Part shown: positions 10,979-31,317 of the stretch, piece after piece
How positions within the stretch are numbered: position 1 is the stretch's first letter
Layout: the number at the start of each line of letters is the position of its first letter
Source: Corythoichthys intestinalis
Lineage: Eukaryota; Chordata; Actinopteri; Syngnathiformes; Syngnathidae
NCBI RefSeq assembly: GCF_030265065.1
Contig: NC_080412.1
Coordinates: 33,541,001 to 33,605,000, forward strand
Reading direction: 5' to 3'
DNA: 64,000 nt
Translations under genes and position numbers: made by a program
The notes under the pieces: model-generated
What the model was told of the DNA's origin: nothing
Seen by the model: only the letters and a program-made list of their open reading frames with translations
The model's database searches: none

Positions 10979-13178
10979 CCTCTACTTACAAACATCTCTA
11001 CATAAAGAATTTTAATTTTAAGACACCTCAAGGAAAATATTGCCTCTTGCTACGTAAGAAATTTCAGGACACGAAGGGCAAAAATACAAGAAGGCTGGTA
11101 CTTTCTGCTCCCACAGTTTACTGAACGCAACATATTTATAGCAGCTCTGCCATTGGCTACTGCCTAGCATTCCTGGCATCCAATTGGCTAAGAGGGACCT
11201 CTACTTTTTTTTTTTTTTAAACAAACAACAACAAACATTACAACATAAGTGGCATGGTACAATGTTAAACAACTTTTAAAAGTTACAGACAAGCCTAGAG
11301 CATAATCATGAACACAATATCAAAAATTACAATCACATATAACTGCAAAATTAAAACAACAAAAAATGAAAGAAAGAAAGAAAAAAAAGATAAACAAAAT
11401 AAATAAACAAAATGAATAATAGTAAAAGAAAAATTCTAGGCTCTACTAGCCAAGTCAAGCTCCTCAACAATTTCGCACAGTTTTAAAGCATTTTTCCCCT
11501 TCATATATTTCAAAGAAAAAATAGTGACATAATTCTTCGTGGAAAAACATAAAAAGTAGGAATAGATTTGAAATATTTATTCTTATGTATGAAAAATGTC
11601 ACAAGAATTATAAGTATATTGAAAACCAGGTCGTGCGATGACTAACACAGTTACCATATAAAACATTTTCTTTTGTGAAACTAGACATATTTGCCAATTT
11701 AGGAAATAACCAATCAAATAAATGTTCCCAGAACGCATTAACATATTTACAATCCAAAAAATAAATGGTCAGTGGTTTCGTTGTCTTTCTATACAAAAAA
11801 CACAGTTGTTGTTGTCCAAATTAAAATGGAACCTTAAAAATTCTGCTGAGGGGTACACTTTGTTAATAACTTTATAATGAACTTCCTTTGCCTTTGGTAA
11901 AATTGGAAATTTAAAGAATTTGGATCTCATAATTTCAACATCTTTCTTGAAAAAAAAAAATGCTAAATTGAAGTTCTGTTTGACGAAAATGGGTACATTT
12001 TATTCACAAAAACATTTCGAATTTTGACATTGGCTAATTTTGAATCATTGATATTGTGTCCATTTACCAACAGCAAAGGAACTGTTGACTCTAGCTTCAT
12101 TTGAAAAAAATGATGAGACATCTTAATAATCGACTTGGGTATTACTTTGATAAGATTATGATATTGCTTTTTATCAATCCAATTATGTTTGGAAGATAGG
12201 CTTTCAAAAGACGAAATATGACCAGAATCATCAAAGAGGTGCATCACTAACCAAATTCCTCCCTCTAGCAAATTTTGATAAAGCAGTGATTTATTTTTTA
12301 ACAGAATATATCGACAATTCCATAACGGGATATTGTGGGGACTGAAGTTGTGTTTATAGATCATTCTCCAACAGAGCAGAACCTGTTGGTGGTACGTAGA
12401 TAGTTTTATGGGAATTTTTTAAAGGTCAAAATCACATCTAAAAAAAAAATTCAATACCTCCCAACTTGTTAAAAATGTAGTTTGGGATGTGAAACCGTAT
12501 TTTGTTCTGGTTTTTCAAAAAGGATCGCAACCAATTAATTTTAATAGTACCATTAATACAATCAACATCAATAGCTCTAAGGCCTCCTTTCTCATAATCT
12601 TTAATCATTTCCTAATATAATGTGCTTTTCTATTCCAAATGTAATCAAAATTATCCTGATTTATTGATTTGATCACTGTTCTTGAAAGTGGTAGAGAATA
12701 GGCTGGGTATATGAATCTACAAAGGCATTCCATCTTCGTGAGAAATATTCGACCTGTGATAGAGATGTCCCTTAGAGACCAGATATTTAAAATTGATTTA
12801 CATTTTTCTAAATTTTTCCAAATATACCTCTACTCTTTGTGTATGTGTGTATATCCCAGCGTCCTCTTGGCTCTTCATTCGCCCCTCGTGTTCGATTGGT
12901 TTATATGGGTATATTAACTTATTTATTTATTTATTTTTTTTTTAAACATTATGCACAACTCTGATTTTATGATTATTGTGCAATAATCTAATTGTGAAAT
13001 GTATTTGCAACATGTTTTGATGCATATTTATGCAATATAAAAGATTTATGTCTGAATTTTGGTGGTCTTGGAACGGATTATGGCATTTACCTGGAAAACA
13101 CATCTCTACTTACAGAATTTTCAAGTTACGAAACCACCTCCAGACCCAATTCATTTCGTAAGTAGAGGCAGCACTGTA
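10979..13178. mobile_element. DNA transposon with CCTCTACTTAC termini, interrupted by an L1
   Basis: The left end near CCTCTACTTACAAA is mirrored by TTTCGTAAGTAGAGGCAGCA at the right; both ends also carry a subterminal ACATCTCTACTTACAG-like block. Removing the L1 insertion (11206-12825) leaves a roughly 580-bp non-coding element. Left boundary uncertain. Confidence 0.6.
11206..12825 (-). mobile_element. 5'-truncated fish L1 (LINE) insertion
   Basis: A poly-A tail in minus orientation starts at 11206, and the exact 9-bp target repeat ACCTCTACT occurs at 11197-11205 and 12826-12834. Minus-strand frames read L1 ORF2 C-terminal sequence: IKDYEKGGLRAIDVDCINGT, IKINWLRSFLKNQN, IPLWNCRYILLKNKSLLYQN, FLDCKYVNAFWEHLFDWL. 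Stops and frameshifts break the frame, and the reverse-transcriptase core is absent because of 5' truncation. Hallmarks of target-primed insertion are intact although the coding part is dead. Confidence 0.88.
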
Positions 13179-13181
13179 TAC

Positions 13182-14184
13182 GGCGGAAAACACAGACAAG
13201 ACTGAACAAGCAGTTTCTGCTCTTGCACTCCTCTTTAAAAGAAACTGCTGTATTTTAAGCCAAAACAACTGTTCCGTTTTGGTAGAACAATATGTCTATA
13301 TGCTGCCATAGCAGATTCATGGCGCATGAAGCCCCCGAACTATTTTTAATTTGTCCGTTTTACCCTGAAAACCCCCGTTTACAGACGTCGCGCAACCGCT
13401 TTTGTTTCAACCTAGCCATAAAACGAAGGTAATTAATTATATTATTCAAACTGTATGTCGTTTTTAGCTTAGAATCATTAATTGATGTCTCATATTTCGT
13501 TAAAAAAAAAAAAAAAAAAACGACTTTAAAAAATAATTCACTCACATATTTTAAAGTTTTAAACAAATTATGTCACAATGAAAAAAATGGCGTCCGTAAA
13601 AAAGTCACGGATATTGACCTCATAACTATCGCTTAATTGTATTTTTTTTGTTACTGTCGCATTTTCTCCAATATGTTCGATGATAAATAATCGATCCAAA
13701 CAAAGAAAAATTGAAAAAGAAAAATGTTTAGAAGAGTAAATATATGAAAAAGAAAAGCTTGACCACTCCTTGATGTCTGCAATTTCTGCATCACGACCCA
13801 TGTTATATTACCCTGTTTCGCACATAAAATTCCCCAAAAAATCCAGCTTTGGCCATTCACAGCTTTGTCTTGACACTCAGTGGTAAATGCTACGTAGAGT
13901 TTTTGGATCAAAACAAGATAAGTACGCGATAATATCTCGCTAAAGTCGTGGCGTCTGTAATTCTGCTCTCGCGTGTTCTCGCCTCCAGATAGGGTTTTGC
14001 TGTTTAAAAAACTTTTTTTTTTTTTTTTTTAAAATGACCTCCTGTTCAAAAATTTTCTTCCCCCAGAAAATTGAGATTTTAAGCTTTCCAATGATGTATC
14101 ACACATGCATATCGGACAATTTTGAAAGTTGGCCAAATTGGGGGTCTCAGAATGGAACTTTAAGTCACCTGATTGTTTTCCGCC
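13182..14184. mobile_element. GGCGGAAAACA element, copy 1
   Basis: Termini GGCGGAAAACAC and TGTTTTCCGCC with the 4-bp target repeat ATAC (13178-13181, 14185-14188). About 1003 bp, AT-rich, with an oligo-A run at 13502-13519. Sister copies at 34185-35198 and 51789-52771 (reverse). I see no transposase. Confidence 0.88.
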
Positions 14185-14761
14185 ATACACATTGATCGAT
14201 CCTCAGAGCGCAATTTTTGATTATAATTTTGTCTCAGGGTTGATTGACTAGATGAATTAATTGGGGATTTAGAATTGCAACTCTTCAGTTGTTCATGGAC
14301 AGATCAGGAAAAAATGTGATGGGTATAATCTACTGATGTATACACATCGATCCTCAGTGCCCGATTTCATGCGCGCCCTTCAATTGTGCTTTTCATGTTT
14401 CTGAGCTGATGAGCCCATTCAGGAGCGAGCTGGGTGTTCATAGTTCACTTTGAACTCGTTTTTCATCAAAATAAGTAATTTGTCACCAAAAAGCAATGGC
14501 AATTAGGGGTGTGACAAAATATCGAAATGGTGATATATCGTGATACTTTGTATCCCAAAAGGTTATCGATATGCTCCTGCCAATAATCGAGATATCATTT
14601 TAAAAGGGTGTCAGTGTTTTAAAATAAAATAAATAAATAAATAAATAAAAGGGACCAACAAGTTGCTACCAAAATCTCCCACCATAATAGTGTCTCAGGG
14701 CTGCCACTGACGGTGCTTGACGCCCAATCCATTTAGACTGGGAACGTTCGTTCATTCGAAA

Positions 14762-14876
14762 TAGGGCTGCAGCTATCGATTATTTTAGTAGCCGATTAAT
14801 TGATGAACTATTTCGAATAATTGAATAATCAGATATGGGACATAAAAAATTAAAATACCTGAGCTGAGCCTCACAT

Positions 14877-14958
<82 letters not shown>

Positions 14959-15386
14959 AGGATCTATGTACAACAAAAGAACAATTGGCTAACTTACATA
15001 GCAAAAGTCCGCTAGCTTAAATGCTATAAAATGCTCACGCTTTTTTACAATGCTCTTAACAAATGGCAGAGACACATATTCCCATACAAAATGGCTAAAT
15101 ATACCTTTAAACTAAATTACGAATGCATTCAAAAAAATAATTAGCGCAAACAAAAACTTAGCTTATGTTGGTCTTAACAGGGAGCAAATTGATTCAGCCA
15201 TCTGAAATGAGGTCGACTAGAGGGCCGTGTATCTACCCAAATCAATGAAAATAAATGCAAACACTTTCAAAACTAACCATTACAACGCCACTTTAATTAA
15301 ATGAATACTCAAAGCAGCAAAATTTAATTTTGAATCTTTTTTTCTAATCGAATACTCAAGTTAATTGATTAATCGTTGCGGCACTA
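14762..15386. mobile_element. hAT-like element (TAGGGCTGCAGCTATCGA family), copy 1
   Basis: Termini TAGGGCTGCAGCTATCGATTA and TAATCGTTGCGGCACTA; flanking 8-mers ATTCGAAA and ATTCGACA (one difference). It holds a perfect TA dinucleotide run at 14879-14956. A longer copy is at 31318-33288. Confidence 0.85.
14879..14956. repeat. (TA)n microsatellite
   Basis: About 39 uninterrupted TA units. Open frames of Ile-Tyr repeats across it are artefacts. Confidence 0.98.
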
Positions 15387-15943
15387 ATTCGACACCAGAG
15401 CATTCGCAGTCATTCTGTCCAGATTTTTTGGCGGATTTACAGGTCACTTGCTGTTCATTTACAGGTCATTTCCTGTTGAATTTGAGTCACTACCTAATCA
15501 TTTGGGTGTTTCTCAGGTCACTTCCTGTTCTGTAACTCAAAATAAACAGGACGTGACCCATAAAATACCCCCAAATCAACAGGAAGTAACTGAAAATCAA
15601 CAAGTAAATGACCTTAAATGGCCCAAAATGACCTCATTGCCTGGCATTGGCTGCCACAGACGGCCATAGACGTTCAATCCGTTTGAAGTGGGAGGGATGG
15701 CAGCGAATGAACTGCCACCCTCCTAGTTCAAATGGATTGGACGTCTACTAGTGATAAACTCATTCCAATTCACAGCAGAAGCTTGTTTTTCTGTTTATTA
15801 GTTGTTTGTAGAATATCCTAGAATGATTTCCTGACCAATGTATCGATAATCGTTGTATCGCCATATTGTCAGATCGTCGTTATCGTGAGCTTTGTATCGC
15901 AAATCGTATCGTATTGTGAGCTAACAAGAGGTTCCCACTCCTA

Positions 15944-16742
15944 GTGGCAATTGTACATAAATGATTTGTGAAGGGCTTGTTTTTTTTCTGTTGAATTTAC
16001 ATACACATACAAGCCTACATTTACTTGTCTGAAGATGATCTACAACTCCTCTGGCTGCGGAGGCTTGTCAATTTGTCAACAACAGTGCTTTCGCTGCCAT
16101 AATAGGATTTAATGCTCTTACACAGACTTAATTAAACCAATAGCACCAAAGAACTACAGTACGCATCATAGTGAGCAATACTGTATTTTGTCGTGAAGCT
16201 AATCAAGTAAACAAATTATTAAAACATCTGCCAAATTAATGCAAATTAGATATGCACTGGAAAAAAACACTACTTCAACAACGAGTAAAAAAATGTTAAG
16301 ATTTGCTTATAAAAAGTAAAAAAAAAAAAAAAAAAAAATGCCAATGGAACACACAATTTTTTCTTGGTAAGATTTCTTAAAACATTAATTCAAGATGAAA
16401 GAGCTCTTGGAACTAGTTGTATTTAACTAGTTTTAGGAAGTTTTTCTGTGTTTTTCAATGACAAAAAGTATTACTTGCTCATTTTAAGCCCTATAACAAG
16501 CCTGTAATGCTTAAAATTAGTATTTCAGGCTTATTATGAGACTCACGAAAAGTCACATACTAAGATTATGATACTTATGTTATATTTAGAATTGCAGGCT
16601 TATTGTGAACCTCATAATGAGCCTGTAATACTACTTTCTAGCTTTACAGACCTAATATTACTCATAATAGTTATATAATGAACTGTTAATAATACTTAAT
16701 ACTACATAATACTTAATACTACATAGTATTAAGTATTATAAT
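15944..16742. other. AT-rich intergenic sequence
   Basis: Contains an oligo-A run (16319-16337) and a tract of loosely repeated ACTTAATACTACATA units (about 16680-16740) beside the next MITE. No gene seen. Confidence 0.5.
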
Positions 16743-17571
16743 TAGGGCTGTCAAAATTATCGCGTTAACGGGCGGTAATTAATTTTTTAAATTAATCACG
16801 TTAAAATATTTGACGCTATTAACGCACATGTCCCGCTCAGACAGTATTCTGCCTTTTGGTAAGTTTTACAGCAAGGCTTTTTGTGCTGTTTAACAGCGAA
16901 CTCTCGTGGTCGCTTTGCGACATGGTTTATTGTTTTCTTGCCAGTTTAATATGGTTGCACGACGTCTCGGGCTGACGCCTACGTTGTAATGTTGTGCTTC
17001 TATGATCCTTGGATAAGATTTGTCCGTAAGTATGGTTGTTGTAAAGAATGTACATATTATGTTAGTAAGCGAAATGTTATATTTTTTGTATGAGACGCTT
17101 TTTGTTTATGTTTAGTGAACCTGTATAGCGTGCTAAGCTAACGTTGTTGCTAATGCAATGCTTGTGTACTTTTTTTTGTAGTTTTACGACGGTCTAAAGA
17201 GGACAATGGTTTGAGGCCATTTTATTAATAAATCAGATGAAAAGGGAAGAAGTCTGATTATTAAGGCGTCGTTCACTAGCTGTCTAGCTTTGGAAAAAGT
17301 AGATGCTTCGGAGTGAGGACAGCATAGACAGATTTAAATGACAGTAGAGTGAAATGCCTACTACAGTCCTTATGTACCATATGTTGAATGTATATATCCA
17401 TCTTGTGTCTTATCTTTCCATGCCAACAATTTATTTTACAGAATATATATATAATTTACAGAAAAATACGGCATATTTTATAGATGGTTTGAATTGCGAT
17501 TAATTGCGATTACGATTAATTTTTAAGCTGTAATTAACTCGATTAAAAATTTTAATCGTCTGACAGCCCTA
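16743..17571. mobile_element. hAT-like MITE (TAGGGCTGTCAAA family), copy 2, longer variant
   Basis: Termini TAGGGCTGTCAAAATTATCG and CGTCTGACAGCCCTA; exact 8-bp target repeat ATTATAAT at 16735-16742 and 17572-17579. About 190 bp longer than the other copies, with a different centre (about 16850-17330), so it is a distinct subfamily. Confidence 0.92.
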
Positions 17572-19611
17572 ATTATAATACTTAATACTAGATAGTACAT
17601 GTACTTGCAGTACATGTAAGTACAAAGTATTTGCAGTACAAGTACAATGTACTATATATATACTGTATATTTTAAGATGTATAGTCTAAAAATATAAATA
17701 TTTCTTCCTCAAATTTTACTTGTTAAGGAATTGCGTTTTATTTTAAGAGTGATTAGTTGTTGTTTACTAGAAATTAGACAAATATTCTTGCTAAGATTTT
17801 GCAGTGTGGACCTCTGCAAACAACAAATCAGGATAAACCTTGTTGAATATAATTAAATCCTAGATGCATTAATGCACTTGTACAATTACGACTGTACTTT
17901 CAATTTTCAGATGATATAAATTACAGTCATTAAATGATTGTGAACGCCATTTTTGTCTACACTGTAAATATTTAATGTATTTAATGCCTTGAAGGGAAAG
18001 ACCAAATAATTAAATGGGTGGATTTGATCTAGGTTTTATTACTACTACCATCTCTAAGAATGCTTGTACTTTATTCCATTTGCAGTTTATTCAGTTTTCC
18101 TCAAATTGCTCCAACTTAAGGTACTGTATATTTCAACACTCATATACAATATCTAAATTCATACCAATTTAAAAATACTTTTGAATTGACAAAATGGTGT
18201 AAGAAAGCCTTGTCTTGAAGTGTTTGATGTGAATGGCGTTTAATTTGTGGACAGTTAGCTAGTGACTCCAAAAAAGGAAAGCTGCATTCTACTAGTTACA
18301 CTAATAGCTTGTGTCAAGTGGCCCCACGTGTAATCCTGGCAAGTAAATGAAGCACCAAGCTGGATCGCAGGTGGCCAGTAAAGCTTCAACTGATGTTTCT
18401 TCTCTTCACTACACTGCGTGAGGGGATGAGAAGACAGTCTACATTGTAGACCCCCAACCAAGACCATCTTTACATGTTGTGGTGGATGGAAGAGCAAGGC
18501 GCAACGAAAGTAATAAGCTGGTCAGTGTTTGATTCTGCAACAAGATACGGTAAGTGTTTTCAAATATTCAATAGTCATCAACATGAATCATAATTATTGA
18601 CACTGATGAAACGATGAGTAATTTTGATTGCTGACATTACTGCTAACAAGCTTGAATAATAAATCACACTTAATCATTAGAAATTTAGTCACTATGATTT
18701 TGCATTAAACAAAAATGTTCTGTGTTATTTTGAATGATTAATATAATAATGAATAAATTCGCTTATACAGATTTGCATGCTAAAACTTGCCCAAATTGAA
18801 AATATGATTTTGTACGGCCCCTGCCATTCACAGGCCATGAGAATCATCATAATAATTTCCCCTCTGTGAAAGTTAGGAATGGATAGTGTGTAAAAATGAT
18901 CTACAACGGGCTTTACAATGAATATGTATTGTTTAGTGCTAACCCAACTTATTTTGAAAGTGATACTGAATGGCTGATATTTGAATATTGCTACTTAACG
19001 GATGATAGGATTACATTTGTTTTAAAAATACTTTCAAGAATGTGGGTTAATTACCACTGAGGGCAGTCATCGGTAAATCTCAAGTATCATCAGTCAGTGT
19101 TAATTAGATTAACCAGAAAGAGGGAGGCACCTGCAGTATCATTTGACACAAGTGTTCCAGGTCAAAGTGTTTACCCTCAGGAAGTCCTAATCAAGCAATC
19201 CACTTTTCCTGTTCTATTTTGTTGCCAGCGAAAGAAGCGTAGGGAGATGTATGAAATACACCGTGGAACCATTTTTGTCTACGTTGAAAATGTACAGTAT
19301 AATGAATATGATAAGCAGGGAGCAGTGTATCACTAGTTACTAATGTTTTTTTCTCATAAGCTTTGCTTTTTTCTTGTGCAAAATTGAGTCATAGCTAACA
19401 GGAACAAGGGCAAGAATTAAACAATACTAATGGGATTATAAACAATTCCATGCGTTTTACTAAGAATACATGCCACAAGAGGGCGGCAAAGCAAAGAAAG
19501 TATATTACAGAAGCCATTGGTCTGAGCGGAAAACAGTTAACCCTTTATAAGGCATTCATTTTAACTCATTGGCTGCCATTGATGAAATTTGAAAATAATA
19601 TTCAAAACATA
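17572..19611. other. Intergenic region upstream of grk1
   Basis: AT-rich, no exon recognised. Short open frames near 18255-18497 (minus) and 19097-19336 (plus) have no familiar motifs and I do not support them. Distal regulatory sequence of the photoreceptor kinase gene could lie here, but no motif stands out. Confidence 0.4.
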
Positions 19612-21158
19612 CAGTTGTGTTTAAATTCTTCAACCCCCACAGTAGATAAGTGTTTTTGCAAGTTTGACATTTATTTTTCTAACTTGTTTATAATGACATT
19701 AAATAATGACATGTCAAATAGACAAACTGAAATTACAAAAATATTTTTGGGAATATTCCAATGTGTGGCCTTTCTGCGATTACTCCATTGACAAAATTAT
19801 TCAACCCCTTAGGTACTGTATGTATAACTTTAGTACTTAGTACAACATCCTTCGTGAAACATAGCTTGAGACAAGTTCCTTACAGTGATCCACAGGTATC
19901 TTTGCCCATTCTTCATGGACAAAGACCTCCAGTTCATTAACATTTTTGGGTTTGCGTGCTGCAACTGCCTTCTTCAAGTACCACCAGAGATTTTCAATGG
20001 GATTTAAGTCTGGTGATTGCGATGGCCACTCCAGAATCTTCCAGCACTTCTTTTGCAACTATGATGATCAGGTATGCTTAGGATCATTGTCCAGTTGGAA
20101 GGTCCAACCTCACCCAAGCCTCAGCTTTGTCAATGACTGCATGACATTTGCATCCAAGATCTCCTGGTATTGAACTAAATTCATAATACCTTGGTCACAC
20201 TGAAGATTCCTTGTATCTAAAGATACAAAACAACCCCAGAGCATGACTGACCCCCACCATGCTTCACAGTAGATAGGGTGTTTTCTTTATAGGCATCATT
20301 CTTTCTCCTTCACATGTACCGTTGATCCATTTTCCAAAAAAGTGGAAATATATAATATAGGGCTGTCAAAATTATCGCGTTAACAGGCGGTAATTAATTT
20401 TTTAAATTAATCACGTTAAAATATTTGACGCAATTAACGCACAAATGCCCCGCTCAAACAGATTAAAATGACGGCACAGTGAAATGTGTACTTGTTGTGT
20501 TTTTCGGAGTTTTGTCGCCCTCTGCTGGCGCTTGGGTGCGACTGATTTTATAGGCTTAAGCACCCATGAGCATTGTGTAAGTAATTATTGACATCAACAA
20601 TGGCGGGCTACTGGTTTATTTTTTGATTGAAAATTCTACAAATTTTATTAAAACGAAAACATTAAGAGGGGTTTTAATATAAAATTTTTATAACTTGTAC
20701 TAATATTTATCTTTTTAAGAACTACAAGTCTTTCTATCCATGGATCGCTTTAACAGAATGTTAATAATGGTAATGCCATCTTGTTGATTTATTGTTATAA
20801 TAAACAAATACAGTGCTTATGTACCGTAAGTTGAATGTATATAATCATCTTGTGTCTTATCTTTCCATTCCAACATTAATTTACAGAAAAATATGACATA
20901 TTTTATAGATGGTTTGAATTGAGATTAATAACGATTAATTAATTTTTAAGCTGTAATTAACTTGATTAAAAATTTTAAACGTTTGACACCCCTAATATAA
21001 AAATGGAATATTCCTTTAAAATATTTTAGTTATTTCAGTTGTATTTGTCTATTTAACATGTCATTATTTGATGTGACTTTTAACAATATGAAAAATGATT
21101 GTCAAACTTGCAAAAACCTTTATCCACTGTGGGGGTTGAACAATTTTGAACACAACTG
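19612..21158 (-). mobile_element. Tc1 element, internally deleted, with a nested hAT MITE
   Basis: Inverted ends CAGTTGTGTTTAAATTCTTC and TTTTGAACACAACTG lie between TA dinucleotides (19610-19611, 21159-21160). Only the C-terminal third of a Tc1 transposase remains, on the minus strand (20300-19837), with QLDNDPKHT in one frame and [17 protein letters not shown] in another, the catalytic second Asp and the Glu regions. The N-terminal DNA-binding part is gone. The MITE at 20358-20994 sits inside it. The right end lies only 79 bp before the grk1 start codon, so the grk1 5' flank is partly transposon. Confidence 0.88.
20358..20994. mobile_element. hAT-like MITE (TAGGGCTGTCAAA family), copy 3
   Basis: Termini TAGGGCTGTCAAAATTATCG and ACGTTTGACACCCCTA; flanking 8-mers ATATAATA and ATATAAAA (one difference). 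Nested in the Tc1 at 19612-21158, hence younger than it. Confidence 0.88.
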
Positions 21159-21236
21159 TATGAGGAAAAAAATACCTTTAACTGCAGTCATGGGTTTCTT
21201 ATCTGCTGTTTGTTCCCAGGCAAAAGTTGAGTGAGA

Positions 21237-30135
<8,899 letters not shown>

Positions 30136-30430
30136 AGTATAGGGATATTTTTTGTGTTTAAAAAAAAAAAAAAAAAAAGTGTCAAAAAAATTGAAAAGAT
30201 CTTTCTACAATGGATGGATTTCATTAGATCGATAGATTGACTGAGCAAGTAATTGTAATGGCTATTTTTAATGACTATTCGAATATAGTGAAAATGTAAA
30301 TATGTATAACAATGTATCAAATTAATTAAAATTACATCAGCAAAAACTTGTATTTCTGTATTTTAGTGTAATAAGCTCCATGTGTGAACTCTGTATTATG
30401 TATTTATTTTTATGTAGTATATGTAAGTAT

Positions 30431-30457
30431 AATAAATAGATAAGCGCAAAGAATAAA
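30431..30457 (+). terminator. grk1: grk1 polyadenylation signals
   Basis: AATAAA occurs at 30431-30436 and again near 30452-30457, about 300 bp after the stop codon, in a suitable AT-rich 3' UTR. An oligo-A run (30161-30178) lies earlier in the UTR. Confidence 0.6.
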
Positions 30458-31047
30458 CACTTGCTAAGCAAAAAATGTCTTGCTCTCCACTGTTATGGTA
30501 TGATTGAGGCTGTCGGTGCATGAGGAGTGTGTGACTACCGTGACGGATTACAGATCAGCATGTGCGCAGACACGAGAGAATAGATAGGCGTCACGTGGAA
30601 ATCTGATACAGCTCAGCAGGAAGATATTCCCTTTACATTCTGTTTATACAAGCCATTTACAGTCAGATCTCTTTTGTTATTACCAATTCTATAAAGTAGC
30701 GTGAAAAAAATGTGATACCTGACAGTGGCATAAAAAGCTATAGGCAGAACCATCATTGCACTGATTTATTGCATCGCCTATTGACATTGTGACCTCACCG
30801 AAACTCTTGTTACATTGTCAAATAAGGATTGTTCCTAGGTATACAGACTATTTAAATATTACTTGACTGAGAGTGAACTCAAAGCGCTCCTTTCGCATAC
30901 AGTACTTTTGCATATGAGCTGTACCTGGAAATCTAATTTGATTGTTCAGAGGACAGTTTCATGAATTAACCACACTAGAACCGTTTTTATACATCCGTAA
31001 GCAATTAAAAGCTGTGGGCAGATGTTTCAGTTACGTATAAATACCAT
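30458..31047. other. Intergenic sequence after grk1
   Basis: No gene or recognisable repeat between the poly-A signals of grk1 and the SINE at ~31048. Confidence 0.5.
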
Positions 31048-31247
31048 ACCGTGGCTCTGTGGTAGAGTAGTTGCCTCCCAACCCAGAAGTTGTGGGTTCA
31101 ATTCTCCGCCCTGATGAACTCGTCTAAGTATCCTTGAGCAAGATACTGAACCCCACGTTGCTCCTGGTGCTGCGTCACCAGTAGGTCGATGGCGATATAG
31201 TGTAAAGCGCTTTGACGGCCTTGAAAGGTGGAAAAGAACCACTTACT
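31048..31247 (+). mobile_element. tRNA-derived SINE, copy 1
   Basis: A tRNA-like head carries an A-box (TGGTAGAGTAG) and B-box (GGTTCAATTC), followed by a body with CCTTGAGCAAGATACTGAAC, CCACGTTGCTCCTGGTGCTG and AAAGCGCTTTGACGGCCTTG. A close copy is at 60954-61170 and a tail fragment at 37692-37795. The polymerase III promoter looks intact, but this is not a functional tRNA gene. Confidence 0.85.
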
Positions 31248-31317
31248 ATAAAAAATGAATCAAGACATGGAACGACTATAATTCAGACTCAAATTCTGAA
31301 ATGTAAATAATAGATTT

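Larger units (their letters stand above)
14504..15943. mobile_element. hAT-like 'GATATCG' repeat, copy 2, split by an insertion
   Basis: Termini TAGGGGTGTGACAAAATATCG and GGTTCCCACTCCTA; flanking 8-mers ATGGCAAT and GTGGCAAT differ at one base. It contains a run of CACTTCCTGTT / ACAGGAAGTGACC motifs at about 15440-15600 and is interrupted by the element at 14762-15386. Confidence 0.85.

Noticed and set aside
14785-15004. Ile-Tyr repeat frames
   Set aside because: Product of the (TA)n microsatellite.
31048-31120. Possible tRNA gene
   Set aside because: A and B boxes are present, but the cloverleaf is not maintained and the sequence continues into a SINE body found three times in the window.
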